Assembly (NCBI RefSeq): GCF_000204055.1
Contig: NW_006768808.1
Location: 1 to 64,000 of the forward strand
DNA from: Melampsora larici-populina 98AG31
Lineage: Eukaryota; Basidiomycota; Pucciniomycetes; Pucciniales; Melampsoraceae
Direction: 5' to 3'
DNA: 64,000 bases
Shown piece after piece: positions 57,198 through 64,000 of this stretch; the first letter of the stretch is position 1; each line of letters opens with the position of its first letter. A program made the position numbers and the translations under genes. A model generated the notes under the pieces. That model saw nothing but the letters and a program-made list of their open reading frames with translations. It searched no databases and had not been told where the DNA came from.

Positions 57198-57943
57198 ATG
57201 GCATCAAACGGAAGCAACGAATTATTTCCCGAACAAGACGATCCAAGGCGGAAACTAAGAGGGTTCAGCAGAGCACCATCAGTGAATCCAACAAATCCAG
57301 AACAACAACCTTCCAAGAAGAAGACAACAACGAAGAAGCAAGCTAATGAAGAGCAAAATCAAGATCCAAAAATTAAACGTATTGTGATCAAAGGCCCGAA
57401 TCCGCAGAGGAGAGAGGTTGCTCAGAAATCACGCTCACACCCGGCGCCTTTTTCGTGGCCAGGGCCGTGGCCCAGCCCTGCCCAGCCCTGTGTGGCCTGC
57501 CCTTGAAACAACTTTTGATCATAGCCCAACTCATCTTCAGGTGCTACTTCCTGCTTAAGGCACTCTTTGAAGGGGAATTAAGCTGAACTTCATGCACTAT
57601 GAAGGTCATGAAGGGCTTGTGGTGAGGGCCACGCGTGGCCTAAGCCCTGGCCACGGCCATGTGCCCCTCCAGGGCGCCTTGTGGCTTCGGGGCCCCGGGT
57701 GTGAGCGTGACTCAGAAAGAGGTCCAAGGGCAAGACCAACAAGGACAAAGCAAGGCACCATCAGTCCCCCCGACCAGAGCCAACACAAAGCTCAACGATG
57801 GCGACAAACTTGACCGGGAAATCAACTTTAACGACTATAGAAGAAGACCCACAGGTTAACGAGGACGCGTCAAGAGAAAGTACGATAGAGTACATCGAAG
57901 GGTACCTAGAGGATGAGGATGAAGACGAGGATGACAACTAGGA
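57198..57943 (+). pseudogene. Gag-like first ORF interrupted by a MITE
   Basis: Begins MASNGSNELFPEQDDPRRKL, then a basic Lys/Gln-rich part. After REVAQK at 57428 the MITE intervenes; at 57719 the frame resumes with EVQGQDQQGQSKAPSV and DREINFNDYRRRPTG. A further shift leads to an acidic end (EDEDEDEDDN, stop about 57943). The acidic tail parallels the acidic end of the ORF at 33416-33868. Non-functional as it stands. Confidence 0.6.
57429..57710. mobile_element. GC-rich MITE, 282 bp, TSD CTCAGAAA
   Basis: Inverted ends TCACGCTCACACCCGG match over 16 bases. The 8-bp duplication CTCAGAAA is at 57421-57428 and 57711-57718. Inside, GGCCAGGGC and GCCCTGGCC words form further palindromes. The 8-bp duplication suits hAT-, P- or KDZ-type mobilisation. 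The interior is far more GC-rich than the host ORF. Confidence 0.88.
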
Positions 57944-58149
57944 GCAATTGAAGAGGATCAAGAAGGAGCCGGTAGATGATCAAACAAGCAAGATGAAAAT
58001 GTTAACTGGTTTGATATCGAGCCCATCAGTGGATAAAGGCGTGATCAACCAGAGAACTAGGAGTTAGAACCGCCGTGACCCGTGATTCGTGTCCGAGACA
58101 CGTACCAGCAGACCTGACACAAAGAACGTATACTTTAGTGATCAGAGGC

Positions 58150-58233
58150 CCCATAACGGCTAAAGAGACGAGCAGAATGTCGTTCCCTCACCCCATAACG
58201 GTGGGAAGGCCCTAGAATAGGTCCCCATAACGG
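58150..58233 (+). repeat. Three copies of CCCATAACGG
   Basis: CCCATAACGG at 58150-58159, 58192-58201 and 58224-58233, with 32- to 42-base spacing, between the two gag-like ORFs. Possibly a binding or RNA motif of the element; function unknown. Confidence 0.55.
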
Positions 58234-58448
58234 ACTCGGGCACGATACGTTTACACGCACCCTCCCCTTCCACAAGAAAGACATGTTCAGGGGAAAGAAA
58301 ACTCATAAAATCGATCCATGTCCATTCGTTCGTAGGCAAACAGCGTGAACAGCGCAAAGCGTCAGCCGGTCCATCGCAGGCACAAGCGAGAGCTCTCCTG
58401 GAGATCAGAGAAGCCCTAGATAGCCAACAATTCAATCACCACGCCGAG

Positions 58449-59825
58449 TTGATGACGACTTACCTCCTACGATACAACCCGGAAAAACTGCAAGTTGTGG
58501 CAATCGAACGAGATGGTGTTGGGATGAAGTCGAACCAACCGTTGACCAGCCAACAACCAAAGAGATCAGAAAAGAACGGTGGTGATACTCACCCAAGAAT
58601 AATCCCATCGCGCCGTGCACCTGAGAACGACGATCCTCCGAATCTCCCACCAAAAAGCAACGCTCCGGAACCAAAAAGAGTGAAAACGACAAAAACGGCG
58701 GAAAAGATGATTCCAAAGGGAAGGCCAATTTCCGAGGATGAAGAGGATGAAGTCGATAGACCGGTCGAGAAGATCGAATGCCAAGCGGGAGATTTCGTCG
58801 AAAATGGAATTGAGTTCGCGGATGGCAAGGTTCCAAGCCATCACATGACGCAGTTGACTGTATTTTGGGATAATCGAATCAGGAAGGTGAAAGGCTACGT
58901 TCCCATATCGATGTTCAACAAAGCATGGCTTGAAGCAAATCATAGCCTAGAAGGAAAGAAGTCAGCTAAGAAGAAAAGCAAAGATGATGACGATGACTCG
59001 GATCACGAGAAGTACGAAGGCTTGACTTACCCTTCAGAACTGCGGTTAACTTATGGCGACTGGGTGACCTGCTTTAATTTGTTCGTCGATTACTTGAGAG
59101 ACTGGTTTCACTTCGAGAAGTTAGTGTTGAAGTTTGAAGGACACAAAAGGAATGTGGAAAGGGTGAAACAAGAGAACGACGACAATTGGATGGTGGCATT
59201 GAGATATGACGTAATGATAAGAAGACAATTTTGGACGACAAGAGTTGAAGGTGGGAAAGTCAGCGACCCATCAGTTCGTCAAAAGAAGATAGAAGAACAA
59301 GCTAGACGTACGGTAGATAAGTTCCGCGAGTGGGACTGCCACGACAACCCCTATGCGAAAGGAGGAAAACGTCAGGATCAAACGCCAGAATTGTCGAAAA
59401 TTGCGGTGAAAGAAAAAGGAGAAACGGCAGACAGATCAGAGAAGAAGGAAGACACACCTAAGTGGAAAGATGATTCGACTTATAATAAGAAGGACAATAG
59501 GGGTGGTTTCCATAACAGAAGAGGTTGAGGTCGAGGCCGAGGCGGTAGAAGCAACTATTACCAAACCGATTACGACCGACACGATCAAGATGACGATCGG
59601 GAATCCAGAGGCCGGTACCGCGGCAGAGGAGATAGATGGTCACCAGGTCGTGATGACAGATCCGGGTCCCCAAGCCGAAGAACACGGTCTCCCAGGCGAT
59701 ATGATCGCGAAGATAGACGCGAGCGAAGTGATAGAGATGACCGAAGGGACGACTATAGAAACTCAAGTCGATCCGCACAAAATCGCAATAAGTCTAGCAT
59801 AAGAGACAACCCGAAACGGAAGTGA
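58449..59825 (+). pseudogene. DIRS gag-like protein with one in-frame TGA
   Basis: Starts MMTTYLLRYNPEKLQVVAIE. The conserved middle (VKGYVPISMFNKAWL, LTYGDWVTCFNLFVDYL, NWMVALRYDVMIRRQ, NPYAKGG) matches the related ORF at 31662-33104. The frame reaches TGA at 59526-59528 within an Arg/Gly-rich region. Beyond it the same frame stays open for 99 codons of RG/RS/DR-rich sequence (RGRGGRSNYYQTD, SPSRRTRSPRRYDRED) to TGA at 59823-59825. The intact relative has the same basic tail without a stop. The likely ancestral codon is CGA (Arg). The truncated protein would lose its nucleic-acid-binding tail. Confidence 0.75.
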
Positions 59826-60104
59826 GCAGACCAAGGATTACACGCTTATACCCATGTCCCATGCAATGCAGCCTATTGGCAACATAGCCCAACCCACCTG
59901 TCCCACCCTGACTTGATACCTAGCCTGCCCCATGCCCCAAAACGTGCCAGACCAGTGAGAGTGTATGAACTTACCAGATTTTGCCTTGCCTTTCCACCGT
60001 ATAGTTACTGTAACAGTTACACAGATTCGTGCGAATCACACAGTACAGAAGACCTGAGCTCGGAAGAAGAGGAGTTTTCTGTAGTCAACAGTGATTACTA
60101 TCAA

Positions 60105-61973
60105 ATGAAACGGTATTACAGTAGTTCAACTTCAGTTTGTTCAGACAATTCCACGAGTGAGAAGGGTGACCAAGAATTAGATGAGGAAGAAGAAGCAAAA
60201 AGGAGAAGCCTTCACGTAAGGAAGATTCACAGGCCAGAGGATGGCAGGCCATGGCCATGTAGGGCTCGATGCGAAATGAACATTGAAGAGTGGAGGAGGC
60301 AGCTAGAACGAACCGATCTGCTGGAAGAATACGGGGATGTCTTAGATGGCTTTCGCTACGGATTCCCCCAAGGGATCCCAGACCATAGGGTAGGAGACCT
60401 ACCGTGGTACACTCCTGACAATCACAAATCAGCCTCAGACGTCAGAGAAAAGATCAGAAGGACTTTAGAAAAAGAAAAAAGAGAGGGAAGGATATACGGC
60501 CCCTTTTCGCACTCTCAGTTGAAGGAGTGGTTCCCATTCTTTAGATCAAGCCCGATGGGGAGTACTGTCAATGGGGATGGTACGTTTCGGGTGATTCATG
60601 ACCTGTCATACCCACGGAGAAAGAAGAAGATACCGTCAGTAAACTCTTACGTCAATAAGAACCATTTCAAAACAACGTGGGATGACTTTGCAAAGGTGGT
60701 AGAATTCTTCAAAACTCACCCTGGAGCATGGTTGCTGGCGATCTTCGATTGGGAGAAGGCTTACCGCCAAATCTCAACCGACCCGGATCAGTGGCCGTAT
60801 TTGATACTGAAAGACTTTGAAGGAGGCCTTTGGGTTGACACAAGAGTAGCGTTCGGTGGAGTAGCCGGCTGTGGAATATTCGGGAGACCCGCGGATGCAT
60901 GGAAAGCTTTGGTCCAGAAACAATTAGCGATCCCGAGAATATTTCGTTGGGTTGATGACAACATGCTGATGAAACGGCCGGATTCGACGGTCACAATGAA
61001 GGACGTGGTGAAAATCAGCAACCAGCTAGGAGTAAGGACCAACGAAACCAAATACCATGAGTTCGCTTATGAGCAGAAATATGTAGGATTCATTTGGAAC
61101 GGTAAATCACATACCGTTCGGCTACCACAGAAGAAATTAGAAGAGAGAAGAGAAGAAACAAGACGAGTGCTTACCACGAAGGACAAGATATCTTACAAAG
61201 AATTTGAAGGTTTAGTCGGAAGGCTATGCCACACCCTGCTGATCCTACCCCACATGAAGGCGTACATGAGATCAATGCACCACTGCAAAAAGGTGTGGGG
61301 CAACCAATGGATTAGACGAAACCTACCCAATGACGTAATGGAGGATCTCGAGCACTGGGACTTTACATTACATCATTTTGACAACCTCCGAATCTTACCA
61401 GAGAAGACGCCAACGGAAGTAGGGTGGTATGGAGATGCCTCTACGTCATATGGGCTAGGAGTAATCATGGGCTCGTCTTGGGCGATGTTCCGACTGAGAA
61501 GAGGTTGGCAAACCAAGTACCTGAAACAAAACCAACCAGAACGGAAGATCGCCTGGGCAGAGACAGTGATAATCAGATTGGGTATCATGTTAGTAAGGAA
61601 AAAGTGTGAAACAGGAGGCAGAAGATTTGTGGTACACACCGATAACACAACGACTGAAGGGGTAGTCCGAAATCGGAAATCAAAGGATGAAACGGTGAAT
61701 GAGGAGTGGAAACGAATTCAGCACTTACTAACCAATTACCAATGTGATGTGAAAGAGGAAAGGGTAACATCAGAAAAGAACCCAGCCGACGACCTGTCTA
61801 GAGGTGATAACTCAAACGAAGACCTGAGGAAGCAAGTGCGCATCGACCTCCCGCCAGACCTAGTCGGATTGATAGAACAGGTCTTTCAGAGAAATGGACC
61901 AGTCAACAAAACGTCCAAAGCATCCGAAGCCGAAGAATCCGCCAAACCTAGACGAGCTGAAAACCGGACCTGA
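60105..61973 (+). CDS. DIRS-type reverse transcriptase and RNase H
   Basis: I use the ATG at 60105 (MKRYYSSSTSVCSDNSTS); the frame is open from 59913. A conserved N-terminal block (CEMNIEEWRRQLERTDLLEE, GFPQGIPDH) is shared with the fragment at 31142. RT motifs are FRVIHDLSYPRR, WLLAIFDWEKAYRQI, RVAFGGVAGCGIFGRPADAW and the catalytic FRWVDDNMLM (DD), then KYVGFIWNGKSH. RNase H follows: VGWYGDASTSYGLGV, IAWAETVIIRL, VVHTDNTTTEGVV and EKNPADDLSRGDNS, as in DIRS/Ngaro proteins. The last 80 bases overlap the recombinase ORF in another frame. About 620 residues, intact. Confidence 0.9.
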   Translation: MKRYYSSSTSVCSDNSTSEKGDQELDEEEEAKRRSLHVRKIHRPEDGRPWPCRARCEMNIEEWRRQLERTDLLEEYGDVLDGFRYGFPQGIPDHRVGDLPWYTPDNHKSASDVREKIRRTLEKEKREGRIYGPFSHSQLKEWFPFFRSSPMGSTVNGDGTFRVIHDLSYPRRKKKIPSVNSYVNKNHFKTTWDDFAKVVEFFKTHPGAWLLAIFDWEKAYRQISTDPDQWPYLILKDFEGGLWVDTRVAFGGVAGCGIFGRPADAWKALVQKQLAIPRIFRWVDDNMLMKRPDSTVTMKDVVKISNQLGVRTNETKYHEFAYEQKYVGFIWNGKSHTVRLPQKKLEERREETRRVLTTKDKISYKEFEGLVGRLCHTLLILPHMKAYMRSMHHCKKVWGNQWIRRNLPNDVMEDLEHWDFTLHHFDNLRILPEKTPTEVGWYGDASTSYGLGVIMGSSWAMFRLRRGWQTKYLKQNQPERKIAWAETVIIRLGIMLVRKKCETGGRRFVVHTDNTTTEGVVRNRKSKDETVNEEWKRIQHLLTNYQCDVKEERVTSEKNPADDLSRGDNSNEDLRKQVRIDLPPDLVGLIEQVFQRNGPVNKTSKASEAEESAKPRRAENRT

Positions 61974-63015
61974 CGGTATTAGAAGGGTTTCGGAGGAAAA
62001 ATTGGTAGAACACATCGTAGGCGGAGGCTGGGTCGAAGATACTATGAAACTTTATAATTCAGGACTAAAGAAGTACATAAAGTACAATGAAAAAGAAGGA
62101 AGAATGAGGAACCAATGCTTGCCAGCAACAAAAGAATTAATTTATGACTTTATCCTAGGTGTGAGCGAGAGACGTAATCCGGAGGAAACATTCAGTGAAG
62201 CAGTCAAATCAGATACCGTTCGGAAGTACGTTGTAGGATTGAAGGCATGGCATAAGCTACATCAATGCGAATTCCCGGAGATAGATGAAGACTTCACAAA
62301 GTTGATACTGAAAGCTTTGAGGAAGTATGAATCAGAGAAGAAACAAGGCAAATCAGCTTCAGGTCATCAGAGTATAGAAAAGCAAGTAAGGAGCAAAGAG
62401 CCGGTCTTAGTCTCTCACCTAAATCAGATAGTAAGGGAATTAGGAAATGGAGGGAACAAGGCAGTTGCGATTGTTGCAGTCTCACTTACCGCCTTTTGGG
62501 GCCTGGCAAGATTAGGAGAGCTTGTTTCGGATAAACCAGGGAAAAGGATACCGATCCTTGATGATCTAGCTCGGGTGGGTGAAAAAGGAAACTTAGAACT
62601 TGCCATTCACGAAGCAAAGACAGCAAAACAGAATGAAGTACAGTACTTGATGTTGAAGAAACAACCTACGAAGCTAGACCCGGTTCGCGCGTTGGAGAAA
62701 ACCGTGAAAGAGAACAGAGTGAAGAAAGAAGACCCCCTATTCTCTTATATGAGGGATGGGGAAAGATGGCTACTTTCCAAGTCCGAGGTAATGAAGGCAT
62801 TGAGTGAAGTATGGAGACGTTATAAATCAGAAGGCCCAACCGGCCACTCTTTCCGAGTAGGAGGGGCATCACTGTTAAATTTTCATGGTTCTTTGGTTGA
62901 AGCGATAAAGAAACAAGGAAGATGGGCTGGAAGCTCGTACAAACGGTACATAAAGGAGTATTCAAATGAAACACAGAGAGACACAATCGACACGCTGTGC
63001 AGCCTGAAAGAATAG
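61894..63015 (+). CDS. Tyrosine recombinase of the DIRS-order element
   Basis: 373 residues from ATG 61894, overlapping the RT ORF by 80 bases. The N-terminal core-binding-like part has WVEDTMKLYNSGLKKYIKYN and VRKYVVGLKAWHKLH. The catalytic half carries FWGLARLGELV (first Arg), TGHSFRVGGASLL (His-x-x-Arg), GRWAGSSYKRYI and the likely Tyr nucleophile in that block. It would integrate a circular DNA product without long target duplications. The frame is intact and full-length. Translation could use reinitiation or a shift from the RT frame, because of the overlap. Confidence 0.9.
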   Translation: MDQSTKRPKHPKPKNPPNLDELKTGPDGIRRVSEEKLVEHIVGGGWVEDTMKLYNSGLKKYIKYNEKEGRMRNQCLPATKELIYDFILGVSERRNPEETFSEAVKSDTVRKYVVGLKAWHKLHQCEFPEIDEDFTKLILKALRKYESEKKQGKSASGHQSIEKQVRSKEPVLVSHLNQIVRELGNGGNKAVAIVAVSLTAFWGLARLGELVSDKPGKRIPILDDLARVGEKGNLELAIHEAKTAKQNEVQYLMLKKQPTKLDPVRALEKTVKENRVKKEDPLFSYMRDGERWLLSKSEVMKALSEVWRRYKSEGPTGHSFRVGGASLLNFHGSLVEAIKKQGRWAGSSYKRYIKEYSNETQRDTIDTLCSLKE

Positions 63016-63350
63016 CTATGAATTAGAAGAAGTAGTGCGAAATTTACAAGTCAACACACAAAGTTTGATTCAAATGTAAATCTGATGTAGATCCAAATTG
63101 ATGTTCCGTTCAGTGCCTCTGAATTAAACAGTAGAAATACAGGAGTACACAAACGTTAATTGCAGTGCATGTGAACTCATGAGAGTAAGTGAGTGATACA
63201 TAAACGTTATAAGTGAGTACATAAACGTTGATCAAGACTAGGGGGCACCGAGCCCAGAGGAAGGGGTGCTTGTCAGAGCTCTGGTCACGCTGCCCAGAGG
63301 AAGGGGTCTGACAGCTCCCGTCCTCAGCGCCGGTAGGAATCCCCCCCTCA
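63016..63350. other. 3' flank of the recombinase ORF
   Basis: No ORF. TACATAAACGTT occurs twice (about 63198-63228) and GCCCAGAGGAAGGGGT twice (63253 and 63291). Part of this is probably the 3' terminal region of the DIRS-order element. Confidence 0.45.
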
Positions 63351-64000
63351 GAGCATCCACTATGTTGAGGGTGTTTTATCGTAAATTTTGCGGTCCTGAT
63401 CGCAAAATTTAATCATGCGTGTTGTAGCTAAGTTGTTAACCGCATGAAATCCACTATGGGATGATGTAACGTAGGATTTAACTACGATAATCTGTTCTTA
63501 GAACACTATACACGCTATGGCAAAGTCGAGACTCGAATTGAAGTATCTTACCACGCCTCACCCAGCTCACTTCTATGATGATGACTACCTTGGTAGCCAG
63601 AAAGAACCAAAATGATGGCTTCAGGTGTTGACAATGAGCATCGAGCTTTCTCACATCTTGCTCGATCTTGGTGAAATCAATCGCACGGAATCACTTTTTT
63701 TTAAAACAAAATGCGTTTTTTTTAGCAAATTCAGAGTAAACAGCTACCATCAACAAGCTGTGATTTTGAGGGACGAGGGAAGATTTTGATTGAAGGTGGT
63801 GAGTGCAGAGTGGGATGGATACAGATAGATCATTTGATGGCTGTTGACCGATTTGATGTGCCAAAAGTCTACGATAAATCAAGTCGTAGGCTTGCGTAGA
63901 TTTGAACAAGGGGAGTGCAAGATTTGACGCAGTCGTACGGACCGCATGTCTAAAACAGGTCCATAGTAGACCTGTCTGGATTTTAGCGTTATTCTAACGC
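63351..64000. mobile_element. MITE related to the EMC2-inserted one, truncated by the window
   Basis: Begins GAGCATCCACTATGTTGAGG and is homologous, in reverse orientation, to 9990-10622; shared words include TTGTTAACCGCATGAAATCC and ACTATGGGATGATGTAAC. The far terminus lies outside the window, so target duplication cannot be checked. Short open frames inside are not genes. Confidence 0.78.

Larger units (their letters stand above)
57198..63015 (+). mobile_element. DIRS-order retroelement with RT-RNase H and tyrosine recombinase
   Basis: Coding order: gag-like ORF (split by a MITE), second gag-like ORF, RT-RNase H, tyrosine recombinase. It lacks an integrase and an aspartic protease, and a tyrosine recombinase replaces the integrase, which defines the DIRS order. 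The termini are not resolved; the coordinates cover the coding part only. The first ORFs are damaged (MITE insertion and one TGA); the enzyme frames look intact. Related to the deletion derivative at 30193-34203. Confidence 0.87.

Overview
This window reads as a fungal nuclear genome segment, most likely from a rust fungus (Pucciniales). The host genes have many short introns (about 50-120 bp, GT..AG) and AT-leaning coding sequence. About two thirds of the window is transposon-derived. The genus cannot be fixed from the sequence alone.

Host genes by position: a PITH-domain protein (PITHD1-like, 1363-2483 +); a small multi-exon predicted membrane protein (3323-4172 +); the wreck of an EMC2 gene (ER membrane complex subunit 2, 4477-12004 +); peroxin PEX13 (18125-19666 +), convergent with the proteasome assembly chaperone NAS2/PSMD9 (20936-21684 -); a decayed F-box/leucine-rich-repeat gene (23289-24767 -); and a large serine-rich protein with two C-terminal membrane segments (42047-45799 +). 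The remaining gene-free stretches hold small repeats or nothing I can identify.

Mobile DNA by position: a short PIF/Harbinger-type MITE (4916-5295). A MITE (6120-10622) inserted in an EMC2 exon and itself containing a full-structure PIF/Harbinger element (6174-9986) with a frameshifted transposase and a Myb/SANT-like partner gene. An 816-bp foldback element in an EMC2 intron (10739-11554). Several TIR elements (13.5, 16.6, 21.8, 26.5 and 34.6 kb). A deletion derivative of a DIRS-order retrotransposon with split direct repeats (30193-34203). Two related 8-bp-TSD DNA elements whose TIRs begin AGGACCCCGGAA: a 396-bp MITE (35456-35851) and a 5,405-bp element (36237-41641) with perfect 69-bp TIRs and a single spliced ~1,214-codon transposase-like gene, now broken. 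An 83-bp near-perfect hairpin flanked by a 9-bp direct repeat (35901-35983). A RecQ-like helicase pseudogene (47884-49780). A very young Ty1/copia element (50318-56619; LTRs about one mismatch in 715 bp, TSD AGTCT). A longer DIRS-order element (57198-63015) with intact-looking RT-RNase H and tyrosine recombinase frames and a damaged first gene. A window-truncated MITE (63351-64000) related to the one in EMC2.

The themes are layered insertion and decay. EMC2 carries a frameshift, two in-frame TGA codons and two insertions that touch its coding sequence. In-frame TGA codons also break the F-box gene, the copia polyprotein and the DIRS gag-like ORF, often where CGA (Arg) is the likely ancestor. 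The best candidates for undescribed biology are the AGGACCCCGGAA-TIR transposon family with its MITE, and the split-direct-repeat tyrosine-recombinase retroelements.
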